Shown here: positions 21,865 through 42,587 of the stretch, one piece after another
Numbering within the stretch: the first letter of the stretch is position 1
Layout of the letters: each line of letters opens with the position of its first letter
Source: Castanea sativa
Taxonomy: Eukaryota; Streptophyta; Magnoliopsida; Fagales; Fagaceae
NCBI RefSeq assembly: GCF_040712315.1
Contig: NC_134013.1
Span: 74,220,001 to 74,284,000 of the forward strand
Length of the DNA: 64,000 nt
Reading direction: 5' to 3'
Notes under the pieces: model-generated
What the model saw: only the letters and a program-made list of their open reading frames with translations
The model's database searches: none
Told to the model about the DNA's origin: nothing
Program-made: the position numbers and the translations under genes

Positions 21865-22581
21865 GGGTCCGTCCGTTTGGGTGGAAAATAGGGAGGATGG
21901 AAAATAGAGGAAGGAAAATAGGATGGTAAATACTATTTTTCACTGTTCATTTGGAGAAGGAAAATAGGAAGGAGAGAAAACTAGGGATAAAGTTTTCTCT
22001 CCGGGCCCACATTTTTGTTCCTTCCAAATCGGAAGGAAAACCTGGAGAGAAAAGTGTTATGGTAGCACTTTTACAAAAATACCCTCTTCCCACCTTTTTT
22101 TTTTTCAAGGTTCTCTTCTCTCTCTCTCTCTTTTTTCATCATGACCTGAAATGTTCTCTGTTTTTTTTTTTTTTTTTTCAACGTTACCTAAACTTCAATG
22201 TTCTTTTTTTTTTTTTTTTTCATGTTACCTGAACGTTCTCTTCTCTCTTCTTCTTTTTTTTTTTTTTTTTCAACGTGACCTAATCTAATTTTTACATTAT
22301 ATATATGATGTGATAAATTTTATATTATGTAATGAGTACAAATAAATCTATTTCTTACATATTATGTAACAAGGGTATAATAGTCAAATTATATAAATTA
22401 CATTTTCCGTCCTTCCATTTTTCTCTCCAACCAAACAAAAGAGTTTTCCACCCTCTCACCTTTTCACCCCTCCAACTGAACACACAGGAGGAAAAACTAA
22501 ATATTTTCCATCCTTCCACTTTTCCATCCTCCCACAATTTTTCATCCTCCCACTTTTTTACTCCTCAAACCGAACGGACCC
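21865..22581. mobile_element. Tourist-like MITE, 717 bp, TAA target duplication, nested
   Basis: Inverted ends gggtccgtccgtttggg and the complement gggtccgttcggtttgag. TAA is on both sides (21862-21864 and 22582-22584). The 3-bp TAA duplication is typical of PIF/Harbinger MITEs. Removing it rejoins 'catacat-taa-aataat', which matches the uninterrupted sibling at about 24920 ('tcaatatattaaaataat'). That supports nested insertion. The interior contains several poly(T)/'caacgt' tracts (22090-22275). Confidence 0.8.
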
Positions 22582-23121
22582 TAAAATAATATATATATAT
22601 ATATATATAACACATTAAAATAATATATACAACACATTAAAATAATAATTAACTAAAACTCATCAAACACAATCAAGGAAAACCACTACTACAACCACCA
22701 CACAGTTGCCACCAACCAACAGCCACCATCACACAACCACAACCCAAAATACAATTAAAAAAAAAACCCCACAACAACCCAAAAAAAAACCATCACAACC
22801 ACCCAATAATCACCACCACAACCTCCACATTGTCGCGACAACCACAGTACCATTGCCACAACCCACCACATTCACAAACCTCAAAACTCATCCCAAATCA
22901 AACAAACCCAAAAGCAAAACCCACCACTGCAAGCCGATTGAGGGAGATTCGATGGTGGGAGGTCCGATGACGTGGGGAGGTTGTCGGTGTGGCTGGAGGA
23001 AGACATGTCAAGGTCAGCGGCATGGTGTGGAGAACGACGCGGCAAAGGCAACGGCTAGGAGTGGTGACATCAGCGGTGGTTTGAGGAAAGAGAGTGATGG
23101 GCTGAGGAAGAGAGTGAGAGG

Positions 23122-23124
<3 letters not shown>

Positions 23125-23159
<35 letters not shown>
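23125..23159. repeat. (GA)n microsatellite
   Basis: About 17 GA units inside the agagcattc-family element. A similar GA tract sits at the same relative place in its relatives (25705, 58595). Confidence 0.95.
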
Positions 23160-23162
<3 letters not shown>

Positions 23163-23478
23163 ACGGGGAGAGATAAATGGGTGAGGAGAGAGAAAATCTT
23201 AATAAAATAATAATAAATATTTTACCATTTTTTTCCATACAATGCTAAGTTTAGAGTTGCACAGTAGCTCAATGCCATTTATTTTAGCATTTGACACATC
23301 TTATGAATCAAGTATTTTGGTGTTTGATGTGCCAAATGCTAAAAATATAACATTTGACATACCTGATGAGAATGCTCTAAAAAGTTAGTTTTCAGAAGAT
23401 GAATCCCAGTACAACTAACCTTGTTGTACTTTCTTAATCCTTTTGTCATTCCAGTAATCTATAGGACATTTGTATCTC

Positions 23479-23481
<3 letters not shown>

Positions 23482-23515
<34 letters not shown>
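23482..23515. repeat. (AT)n microsatellite
   Basis: About 16 AT units in intergenic DNA. Confidence 0.95.
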
Positions 23516-23518
<3 letters not shown>

Positions 23519-23947
23519 GAAAAATAATAGTGATTCATTTAGAAATTTTTATAAATAAAAGATGAATGAATAATCGTTGAGTTGTTATTGGACATGATCA
23601 CCTCAAAATCGAGCTCAACCATAAGCTTCAAAGCTTTTTTCAAGCTTCAGCTGGATTCAAAACCATGAAACTTTTGATTAAATTGAGCCAGATCGAGCAA
23701 AACAAAGCTTGGGTCAATTTAATATTCAACCTGTCTGGTACACCTTATTTCATTTTGTTCTTATCTTTGAAAATGTGCTGCTTGAAAAAGTTATCCCCCA
23801 AGGCAGAAAAAATGTTTTTAAAAAGTTGGTACTTTGAAGAAGTTTTTTAGTTTCAAAATAAGGTGCAAAATGGACGCTTGAATTGTTAAACACCTACCAG
23901 TGAGTGCGACCCTGCGAATCCAAAAGTTTCTAACCTTTTTGTTGCAC

Positions 23948-24235
23948 TTCGCCATCCCATACAAACTCCAAACACTCTCTTTAAGTTTGTTAAGACTTCA
24001 GCGGCTGAGACACCAAGTCACGCTCTGTAAAGAGAGTGGGAGAAGCTTCAAAGTGTGATGAATGAATTGAATACACACAAACTATCTTGCTCTTCTTCAT
24101 CCCATAAATTTCAAAATAGTGTCTTAAGTTCGTTTAAGCTTAGGCCATCAGCAACAGCAAGTCACGCTTTGTAAAGAGAGTGGGAGAGTGCTCCAAAATA
24201 AAATGAATGAATAAACAAATATATGAGTGCCCAGA
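23948..24235. repeat. ~144-bp tandem duplication
   Basis: Two diverged direct copies run from about 23948 and 24092. Each opens cttc-ttcatcccata-like sequence and contains 'agtcacgctctgtaaagaga' or its near copy, then 'gtgggaga' and '..aatgaatgaat'. No coding potential. Confidence 0.65.
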
Positions 24236-24469
24236 ATGAGAGGGCCAAGCATTGGCCACGTAGAGGTTTTATGTTTTTAAGATAGAATTGAATTTATCAC
24301 CATTGTTTTTTTTTATCCAAGATCCCAATTGTGTTTGGTATACACAAGATTCTAATCTAGTTCCCTTTATTAGGCGATAGAAAACTTTTACTTATTTAAA
24401 GACCTTGCTTTCTTGATTATCATTGTTTATTATCACATCAACGAAACAATTAATTAATTGTTAAGAGTG

Positions 24470-24565
24470 TTATAGCTGAATGGGTTAACACCTCTTGATT
24501 TTTCTAACAAAAATGTTCATGATTTAAATTATATATTCCACCTCCAACTATAGAATTATAAAAAT
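24470..24565 (+). mobile_element. possible tRNA-derived SINE fragment
   Basis: An A-box-like tatagctgaatgggtt is followed about 45 bp later by a degenerate B-box-like 'gttcatgatttaaat', then 'cacctccaactatag'. The layout matches a SINE head, but it is too diverged to be certain. Confidence 0.35.
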
Positions 24566-24810
24566 AAAAAAGCAATTAATTTTGGTATACACTAGATTTC
24601 AATCCAAGTTCATTTTTGTGATTCCTTTTCGATTACCAAAAAAAAAAAAAACTCGAATCATTGAACTAATTAAATAGTAATTCTAGTACAACAAACTAAG
24701 CCACAACTTTCACTACAATTATCTTATGTGATAGACTGTGATTGGCTACCTATCACTTTCACATACATAATCTACTGTTTTTTATTCGTCACTCACAATT
24801 AGACACAAAA

Positions 24811-25914
24811 GAGCATTCACAGTAAGAAAGCTAAAAAATATAACTTATAACAACTTAAAACATTATTTTATCTATTTTAACACTCTACTTTATAATACAC
24901 CCAATATCAAAAGTTTTATTTTAACATTCAATATATTAAAATAATTTAAACAACTTATTAAAATAAAATAAAACTTCCCCACAAAAATTCATAGCAACAA
25001 GCTGCCACCTTAGTCACATTCTCCACCACCACCGTGGCAACCACAACACACCACACCAGAAAACAAAAAACCCAAAACAAAAACCACCACCATCATCAAC
25101 AACCCACCACAAAACCCATTAAAGTAGACCACCACAGCCATCCACAACAATAATCACATTCGATTATAATCAATACCAACTTCAGCCCATCAAAAATCAC
25201 ATAAAAAATCCTAATATCACATTCAATTATCAATACCCATCAAAAATATTCTTTTCAAAATACCAAAAACTCAAATATTAATACCAAAAAAACTCAAACC
25301 TTAAATCTGAAAATCACATTCGATTATGGAGTGGAACCTTGAGCCCTGCTGCCCCAAGCTACCTCCCAATGCTTCCTCCACACACTCTTCCTAGCTCCCA
25401 AGCCCTGCCGACTCACCAAGTCCTCACTCTCCAAAGCCACCAACACTCCTATTTATGACCTCACCGTCCTCCGTTCGTTTCTGAACCCTCCGTCGACAAA
25501 CAGATCCACCAAGTCGCCTCCGTCAACTTCAAAAACCACCAAGAGAAAGAACCGACACCACCGAGACGCCACCACCAAGACCCACTAGCCATTGACCCGC
25601 AAAACCCACCAAATCAAACTCACATCACCACCATGCTTGATGACTTTAACCACCAAATTAGACCCACGAGCCGCCGAACCACCAAGAACAAACAAAAGCA
25701 CGAGAGAGAGAGAGAGAGGAGAGAGAAGAAACCTAAGGAAAAAAGAGACGTTAGTGATTAAAAAATGGATTTTTATGTTTAAATAAGAGCTCACTCACTC
25801 TAGCTAAAAGCTAAAATATTTTAAATATATGAATTTTGTTGTGGGTATGTTGTTATGATTTGGGGTATTAAATAAATTTTTAGCAATTTTAACACAATTG
25901 CTATGAATTCTCTA
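24811..25914. mobile_element. large non-autonomous element of the agagcattc family, ~1.1 kb
   Basis: It begins agagcattcacagtaagaa and ends with the complementary form 'ctatgaattctct'. The subterminal part (tctattttaacactctactt, then tataatacaccc) matches 21780-21860. The interior is again accaccac-rich, then GA-rich (25705-25735). Between 25330 and 25580 the DNA is unusually GC-rich for the area, with one frame that could be a captured gene fragment (see findings). No transposase. Confidence 0.6.
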
Positions 25915-26342
25915 AATAATTAATTGTGGTTTAGCTTGTGGTACTATAATTTTTGCTAAAGCAAAGTCTGAAACAGTAGCTTAGATTCGGTCGCTCGAAT
26001 TCGATTGCATTTGGCTTTTCATTTTTGGGCAAAGGACGTTCGTGAGTTGGCGCATTTAGTTTGTTACATATAATAATATCATACACGGCGCGTTGTGTTG
26101 TTCTTCGGCCACGTGTAACACATACTTTTGTAAGTAGGTTTTTGGAGTGTGTGTGTGTGTTGGGAGCGTGTGGAGCAGATTTATACTCTTCAAATCTACG
26201 CATGTCCCCATCTTGTAGGCTGTTATTAGAGTCAATCGGTTCATTTTGTGTAATTTAAATAAAATCAAATAACAAAGTCACTTCTATTTTCTTTTCTTTT
26301 TACCTGTCTACTATTATTCTCTCTTAAATAAAATATAGAATA
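25915..26342. other. intergenic, no gene seen
   Basis: Short open frames on both strands overlap a (GT)n tract near 26149-26160. None is protein-like. Confidence 0.4.
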
Positions 26343-26350
26343 TTTAAATT

Positions 26351-26542
26351 AGAGAGATGCTATGTTCACAATATTTTTATAATATTTTCATAACAAATCA
26401 CAGGTGGTTAGTTGTTATCGGTTCAAATTTAAACCTAACACGAAGATTACTTTTTTGCCCCAACAATAACAACCAGTAACAACATTCCACTTAGAATTTG
26501 TTGTAAAAATATTGTGAAAATGTTATGAACATATCATTTCTC
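26351..26542. mobile_element. MITE of the gagaaatgatat family, 192 bp, perfect 8-bp target duplication
   Basis: The direct repeat tttaaatt flanks it (26343-26350 and 26543-26550). Inverted ends are agagagatgctatgttcac and the complement gagaaatgatatgttcat. It shares 'aggtggttagttgttatcgg' and 'aacaaccagtaacaac' with the copy at 18369. Confidence 0.85.
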
Positions 26543-28914
26543 TTTAAATTATAAAAACGTATTTCATGTGTTGGCTTAATTGTACCCCTAAGCTGTCTTA
26601 GAGCAAAGATATCATCATATATAAATTACCACACAAGAAGATGGGGAAGTGAAAAATTACTAATAAAAATTCTCAGGGTCAATTGTAGAATTGCGTGAAA
26701 TTTAATAACCCGAAGAAAATAATGTAGGAGCAAGTCTCAAGACTTACAGCCACATTACATATGTTGTTTTTCTAGAAAATTCCTTTATTTTGATGAATTT
26801 GATTTCTATGAAAATTTTTATTTCTATTATAACTTCTATTTTAAAAGTAAAATTCAGACTCACCATTGAACATTTTTTTAGACATTGTACTACTAATTTT
26901 TGTAATTTTCTCTATTTCTCTTTTTTTGGGGTGATTTTTCCTTTTTATTTTTAAGTTTAATTTCATGTCAAGCACATATTATGGCTTTCTTAGGTTTTCC
27001 TAACCTTTTAAGGTTTCTCTAAGGTTTTCCTATATAAGTAGAAGACCAAGCCCATTGGGCATCAAATGGTTTCATTGATAAAATTTTAAAGAGTTTTTAT
27101 GTTTTCTTTGTCTTTTAGATTTAGAGTTTTCTTTAGTATTGAAATGTGTTTCTTGAAGTAAATGTATTTTACTTCATGTATCTATCCTATCCTATTGTGT
27201 CAGTATGTATATGAAAATATCAAAATTGTTTTTGATAGTTATAGTCATCTTACTCATTGAATTACAAGACTTATTTTTTAGGAATTTTATATTTAAAGGT
27301 ATTTACGAAATAATCCTAATTAATTTTTAATGGAAATATATATGGTCCAATTTCAAACCAATTCTTGAACCAAAAATTTTATCAAATTGAAAACAAGTAA
27401 ATCTAATTAAATTAGGTAAAATCCATCTTATAATATGCCAAACACCTCCTTGTGTTATGGTTTTTTATTCAATTAGTAGTTGAGCCAAATAAAACCCACC
27501 AATGAAATATGGATATGTTTCCAAGTGTTGAAGTCTTAATATATCCTCAAGACGTCTTTGTTAAACAACCAATAACATAGCCTATACAATCTCAAAAAAA
27601 GAAAATAATAATAACATAGACTATAATAACATAAAACCCATCCAAAAAAAAAAAAACCATTATATATATAAGCATTTTTTATGGATAAAACTTAAATATA
27701 GTTTTTAAGTACTGTACTTTAAATTCTCAAATTAAATTCAACCACATGATTGTCTTAATTATAAAAATAAAAACTTTATAATGGTTGAATTTAATTGAAA
27801 AATTTTCGATAGAATACATAAAACTGTATTTTTTTTTTACTAATAAAACTATATCTAAAATATATCATTCTCTTATAATCATTAATCATACTTCCTCCCT
27901 CAAAAAGGGGAAAGATTCATAGTATTAGGTCAAAAAGAATTCAATTTTTGGACAAATTAATTCTATTTGTTTATGCATTGTACTATCTTAAGAGTAGATT
28001 TTCCCTTACTTTTTGTCTTACTAATTTCTAGACGAGATCCACCTTAGAAAAGAACGACAAATGAAACATAACAATAAAAAATGAAATGATTACAATAATA
28101 ATGAATAGATATAAAATGTCCTGTATAGTATGCATCTTGGGCAGTGACGATAGCCTCTGGTTATCAACTATGTGTACACAATCGAATTCCTAATGAAAAT
28201 TACAATCTTTTCCTTAGCAAAAGCATGATCCTCCATTAAAAACAAAAGCATGCATGATCCATTAATTACTTGCCCAAATCAGAAAATGAGGTCACTAATT
28301 CGACCAAATATCCATTAAACCACTTTAATATTTTATACACTTGACGTCTTTGACCCACATACTCAGTTGCTCACCAACAAAAAATGGGCATGGCCGTAAA
28401 ATATATATATAAATCTTTGTTCACCAATAATTAAACACTACCATGGTCCATCAGACAAATGAGAAATTTGTTAATTTTATATAAAGAAAACTATACCTAT
28501 CACATGGATCACTAGTAAGATAGTAATTGTTTGAAGTATTAGTTAAATTATTAAATTTACCATATCACAATAAGTTAAGCTTTTGAGAGAATTAATAATT
28601 TAACAGTAATTAACAATTTTGGTGATTAAGATTCACAAATACTAAATTGCAATATATATATATACACACACATAAGATTGCAAATCAATTTTGTAGCTTT
28701 TAGGTGTCAATACCATTATTTGTAATTAAAACAATGATAATGGCTTGTTTCCGCTATTGTCACTCCACTTATTGAAAATGGTTTAGGTTATGGACATAAT
28801 ATTTGTTTAGAACATATTAAGGTGACAAGTTGTTATTAATTTTTACATCGAATCATTATTTACATTACCTTTACAATTTGACACCTCAAACAATTATGAA
28901 AAATTAATTAAAAA
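26543..28914. other. intergenic, no gene; possible solo LTR near 26930-27230
   Basis: The stretch 'aaggttttcctatataagta' near 27018-27040 looks like a TATA box inside an LTR-type sequence, but no ends or partner were found. The rest is AT-rich and without readable genes. Confidence 0.3.
27571..27625. mobile_element. poly(A) tail-only micro-insertion flanked by 16-bp duplication (one mismatch)
   Basis: aataacatagcctata at 27571-27586 and aataacatagactata at 27610-27625 flank a 23-bp insert, CAATCTC followed by an A-rich tail. Same architecture as the other tail-only insertions. Confidence 0.55.
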
Positions 28915-29030
28915 AATTGTAGACTTTTTTTAATAATTAAATTATTACATAAAGTGAAGGATGAGAAATTCGAACCATAATTCTCTTTATAATAGAGACT
29001 AGTCAATGTCACTAAACTATAAGACTTTTT
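28915..29030 (-). mobile_element. probable tRNA-derived SINE fragment
   Basis: The minus strand reads 'tagtttagtgacattga' (A-box-like) and about 30 bp later 'atggttcgaatttctcat' (good B box), then an A/T-rich tail. The head is diverged and no target duplication was fixed. Confidence 0.4.
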
Positions 29031-29288
29031 ATGTATTGTTAAAATAATTGGAACTAAATGAAAAAAAGCATGTATTTGCCTATCTACTCTTAAGACTTGA
29101 ATGGGATTCGTGAAAATCTCGGAATAGGAGATACAGGGAATTGAATAACCGTCAAATTAAAGACTAACAAGTATAAATTAAATGAGAGCTCATAACAATG
29201 GGTTTAGTCAAGTAAATTAATAAATAAAAAATGTCAAATAAGGGACTTCGAATTGGAATCCCACACCTAAAAAAATTGAGTCCTTTTA

Positions 29289-29436
29289 CTGCCACATAAA
29301 GTGGTACAACAAATGCCACACCTTGTCCATGTGGCGAGTTGTGGTTGGTGAAGGGGTGTCTCTACATGGTGTATCTATCAACCACAACTCGTCACATGGA
29401 TAAGTTGTGACATTTATTGTACAACTTTATGTGGCA
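29289..29436. mobile_element. 148-bp hairpin MITE
   Basis: The left arm tgccacataaagtggtacaa pairs with the right arm ttgtacaactttatgtggca. The pairing continues through 'ccatgtggcgagttgtggtt' against 'aaccacaactcgtcacatgg', leaving a ~30-nt loop near 29350-29378. The transcript would fold into one long stem. No ORF. Confidence 0.8.
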
Positions 29437-29683
29437 CAAGACTTATTTAAAAAAATTTGTATTTCTAATGATAAAAGATATTATATATTCAAATCTTATA
29501 GGATCTAACTCTCTATTTTATATATATATATATATATATACCCATTTCTTCAGCAATAAGGTTTTCACCATGAATGTTCCTGACATATCTGGACCTTAAT
29601 GCAATGTCCCACACTTACCAACATAATATTTACTCCCATTAATCTATTTAATTAGGTATGAACTGGGGTAGACAGTCGATCCT

Positions 29684-29741
29684 ACCAGGTAAACTGAGAT
29701 CTTTTTTTTTTTTTTTGGATAACCACCAGGAATACTGAGAT
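29684..29741. mobile_element. tail-only micro-insertion with imperfect 17-bp duplication
   Basis: accaggtaaactgagat (29684-29700) and accaggaatactgagat (29725-29741) flank a T-tract plus ggataacc. On the minus strand the insert reads GGTTATCC followed by poly(A). A TTATCC-A(n) end also occurs in the right arm of the 8829-9330 palindrome (about 9246). Confidence 0.5.
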
Positions 29742-32700
29742 TTGTCCTTTCTTTGACGTGTCTTTATCATGCACACAAGAACCATGACAATATAATTGAC
29801 TCTTATTTTTCTTTGCCATATACATCTGGCTCTAATTCAATGGAATCTAAAGCAAGATCACGTTGATTATAAGTGTATTATTTTACGTCTAATCAACCTT
29901 TTACTTGTATCAGTCTAGGTAATAATCATGCTTATGTAAGCTTATATAAATAAGATAGAGACCCTTCTTTGAATTATTACCTAAACTAGAAACAGTGTTA
30001 ACAGTAGTGAAGGAATAAGTCTCTAATTGGTTAGTTTAAGTAACCAGTGAGTCTCTAATTGGTCGGTTTAAGCAATTAGATAAAGTTAATAGACAATAAA
30101 TAATAGTGTGTTTTTTCTTAAGGTCTAAGTTTGATAAACAACTCCAAAACGACGCTTCTACCATATATAAAGGATTAGATAGTCCACCAATCATCTTTAT
30201 GTTTTAAGACCAATTTGCTCATTTATGTGATTGATTTGTCGTGAAAAGGACCACCACCACTAGCTTATATATCTACAAAATAATTAGTTTTTAACAAATA
30301 GCCGACTTGAAATTGCAATTAAAATCTCAAGTCTCAACTCGTCACCTTCTTATTCATACCCTGTATTGTGGGTAAACGTGATCTATAGTAATTGGTGGGT
30401 CTTTTTCATTATTATGATTGGATGGAGATTTGGCCTAAGTAAAAGGTCTCAAACATCAGGAAAGGATAAGGAAGTGTCAAAAATATCTTAAGGAGAAACC
30501 CAGAAAAGGTCAAAATTAGTGTGAAAGCATATTTGAGATCAAAAGAAGATACGACAGAGACTTGGGTTGAGGCAAGAAAATACTGTTACAATCACAAAGA
30601 TCATAATGTCTAATCACAAGAAAGTGGTGAGCGGGTTGGTTTTAGCTTTGTTGGGCATAACAAACCGACCTAGAAATCTAGAATAATAAACCATTCTTCT
30701 GGATTCCAAAATTGCTCACGTACGGAGAGTCGAGCTTTGTTTCTAGCTCTAAATATTATTGTTTTTATTGCGGTTTAAATTAAATTTAAATTTCTGTATA
30801 AAATTTTTTGCTTTGTGTTAATATAGGCTTTATAGTTACTGTATAAAAATAATGAAGAAGAAGTTGAAGATAATGATAATTGGTTTAGAGGGGTGGTGTG
30901 AGGGCCTAAGAAGCCCAGATACTTCATTTATCTGTATGGTAGTCGTGTTATACAAGTATACTGTCATACTGACTGTTTAATGTTATAATTTTTAAAAAAC
31001 TACTAGTGTTATCTTATCCGTGCTTCATAAGTAATGACCTTTCCACCCCCTTTGACCCTAATCACAACTCGGATGTGTTGGAGACTCCTTCATAGGAGTT
31101 ATTGTTGGAGCATTTTATTTTTAAAAAAGAAAAAATTGATATATGTAGATTTCTAATAAAACTATGAATCATTATGACTTAGATTTGGGCTACTAATTCA
31201 TGAAAAATATGGTTGTGTTCATTACACTAATGTAATCTCGTGGATTGAAATTTGATGTGAACAAGTCGTTGTCCCGTACCCATAATCTCATAGAAAAACA
31301 TTATGATATATCCACTTGTCGTAGTCGAAATTGAAAAATCGTTAGAACTATTCTTGATCTTGCAACAATTAAGAATGTCAAATTATTAAAAATATATATA
31401 CATCAATCATTCATAACACTTTTCTAATTTAAATACAGCAAAACTAAAATATAAAAAAAATGTTCTTTGAGTGGCTTAACTACTATATTAAATTGGATTA
31501 TGAATACTTGTTTCAGCCTAACATTTGCATCTGGGAATGATACCTAAGATAGCTCAAATTCTCTCTAATTATATGTCCGGCATGTTGCATTGCTTGTCTA
31601 ACTACAGCACTTTTATTATGCTATTGCTATGTTTGGTTTGACGTAAAATGTTTTTCAGAAAACATTTACAGGTGTTTGGATGGATTGAAAAGCCCTGATC
31701 AACTTGAGAATATTTTCTCTTAGGGTAGATTTGAGTATGCTGGTTTGTATGATTTTTAATAAATCATGGTTTTATGCTTTGGCTCTAAAAATGATGTGCT
31801 TCTAGTAAATAGTAAGTGACATACCTAAATTTGAGGATTTGATTTTACAGTTAGGATGAATAATTTGATCTGTAAATTAGTATGCTCATTATTTGCCATG
31901 TATAGATCATAGATAAATTTTTGTATGCCTTGGTTTCACGGTTTAGTACCCAAAGGAGGGGTTCTAAACCATACTATTGTTGTTTCTATATAGTTGTTGT
32001 GCTCAATGTGTTGTATCCTTATGAGTGTATGTGGTTGTATATCTATGTTATGCTTATTGGAACCTAAGACTCTTATTTTTATACATGCACCGTTGCTTCC
32101 AATCTCAAGCACATTATGAATTGAGTGTAGCTTTGTTTGACATGATGATATAACTTAATAAATATGAACATAAAAATAATAGTTTTTTGTGGTTTGGTAC
32201 ATCATGTTGTTTAATGAATGTAAATTATGTTTTGGGAACCCCTTTGAGATGGGATTAGGATTTCCTTACTTTTGAGAGCTAGGTTTTTTAGATATGTCTA
32301 TAAGTGCTAAGGAAGAATTGATAGTAAAAAGTTTTGATAATTAGTTTAGGTGTTATTAAAACCCAAGTTTGAGGTCCTTCGACTTTAGGCTCCCGGGCTC
32401 CTCTGCTTTCAGGTTTGGGATAAGTGATATGGGCAATTGGTAAGTCATAAGGTTATTTTAAAATATATTATACATTAAAAGGTTTTTGATTAGAGATATG
32501 ACATATAATCATGTTTCAAACAAAGATATGTTCATGAGCTTTCGAAATCTTATGAATATGATTTAAGCATATTACTCATTTCATGAACATGATCTTTAAA
32601 GAAAATGGTTGAAAGGCTATTGTTATGAAATATTATGTAAACAAAGATATGTTTGTGAGCTTTCAAAACCTTATGAATATGATCTAAGCATATTGATATT

Positions 32701-33460
32701 ATTACTCATTTCATGAGCATGATCTTTAAAGAAAATAGTTGAAAGGCTATTGTTATCAAATATTATGTAAAAGTATGCATCTCAACATGATGTATAAGTA
32801 TGAAATGTTTTCAAGTTATGTTCTCTGGTATGATTTGAACTCAACCAATAGGGGGTTAAGTATTGGTTTTCTATGAAAAATATTATCCAGTTGGTCATTA
32901 AAAGTGGTGAGAACTCTGTTGTACCCACCCTTATTGGGAATGACCAACTTGCGGAGGATGTCAACAAACCCCATAGTTGATGATCTAAGCACACCAAAAG
33001 GGGTGTGATATGTTATGATATGATCCCGAAAATTCATGGCATTGTGAGGAATACTAAATGTCTAGCACAATGTGCTAGAAGCCTCCCAAATCGGTACTGA
33101 CTTATCAAATATGGACTAACTAATATGTTATTTATAAACATCTATGTTATTTTATGATCATTAGAGAATAATTGTGTTGAAATGCATTATGAGCATAATT
33201 AAAAGAAGTTTATGCTATTTTTTAAACATAAAAGCTTTTGAAGTTCTGTTATTCTATAAAAATAATGTTTCTGATGAAATGTTTTACTGTTCTTTAAAGA
33301 GAAAGTTTATGTTAAAAATGTATTAGATATCTGTTTTTTATGAAATGTTAAGTTTTGTGACCATAAAAGTTATAATCTTTTATGAGAGTTTATGAAGAAA
33401 AGTTGTGTTATTCTTTAAAGATGATGTCTCTTCTTTAAGTCAAAGTTATAAATGATCTAA
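29742..33460. other. long gene-free repetitive region
   Basis: No gene is readable. Small direct repeats occur at about 30018-30080 (agtctctaattggt twice). A segment near 31629-31700 (ttggtttgacgtaaaatgtt) resembles a known type of plant MITE end. The region 32320-33120 looks retrotransposon-derived, but no pol or gag motif was found. Confidence 0.4.
32517..32772. repeat. tandem duplication, two ~125-bp copies
   Basis: aacaaagatatgttcatgag at 32517 and aacaaagatatgtttgtgag at 32639 begin two direct copies that both run through 'agcatgatctttaaagaaaa' (or 'aacatg') and end 'ggctattgttat.aaatatt'. The second has a ~9-bp insertion (gatattatt). Non-coding. Confidence 0.8.
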
Positions 33461-34062
33461 TTTCAGTAATTTATGAAATCGTCAAGCTTTTTGGCACTAT
33501 AAAAGAAATGGTTATTTTGTAACATGAACTTTTTAATATAATAGAGAACTAGAGATACACAGCCAATGCCTACCATCCACAAGAAGCTTCCAACCAAAAT
33601 AATTAACAATCCAATTGAGAAGCAAATATAATAACAACAAAACAGCAAAAGATATAGGGGGCAAAAATGTGCTGCTACAACGAGCAAATTGATTGCATCA
33701 CTCCCCCACGTCCATTAGATGAAAGCCGCTCAGCAAAGAAAACATCACTAGAGATTTACAGCTCTATATTAACAAACTTATCAACCCAAGCAGGGCGTTT
33801 CTAATTTCCACTACTAAAATTATACTACTGCAGGCATTACAAAATCTGCAAATGAGCAGATGTGCATATGTATCAGAGCTCCTCTAACTCATAGCTCACA
33901 AATGAGTTGAGACGGTGATACCAAAGAGAGAAGGAACTAGGCTCCATATGGCGAAAACCAAACCTCCAACAAGGAAGAAACTAAGCAACACAAACAACTG
34001 CCCAACAAAATCCACACCATATTAAACAATGGTTTTCATCAGCACAGTCCCCTTGGATAAAT

Positions 34063-42587
<8,525 letters not shown>

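Larger units (their letters stand above)
21733..23381. mobile_element. large non-autonomous element of the agagcattc family, interrupted by a second MITE
   Basis: The right end (gatgagaatgctct) and the left end (agagttcctccaaccagg) match the family termini seen at 24811-25914 and 58193-58835. The interior is Pro/Thr-codon-rich 'accaccac' sequence followed by a (GA)n tract. The last ~100 bp (catttgacacatct..tgccaaatgctaaaa) is nearly the same as the end of the Harbinger transposon at 49400-49490, which links this family to PIF/Harbinger. A 717-bp MITE sits inside at 21865-22581. The 156-aa frame at 22706-23176 is low-complexity and not accepted as a gene. Confidence 0.65.

Noticed and set aside
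22706..23176. 156-aa Thr/Pro/His/Lys-rich open frame
   Set aside because: Low-complexity accaccac and GA-repeat sequence inside a non-autonomous transposon. Similar but unconserved frames occur in its relatives at 24811 and 58193.
32782..33037. Two overlapping minus-strand frames of ~70 aa
   Set aside because: No recognisable domain, overlapping each other in different frames within repetitive DNA.
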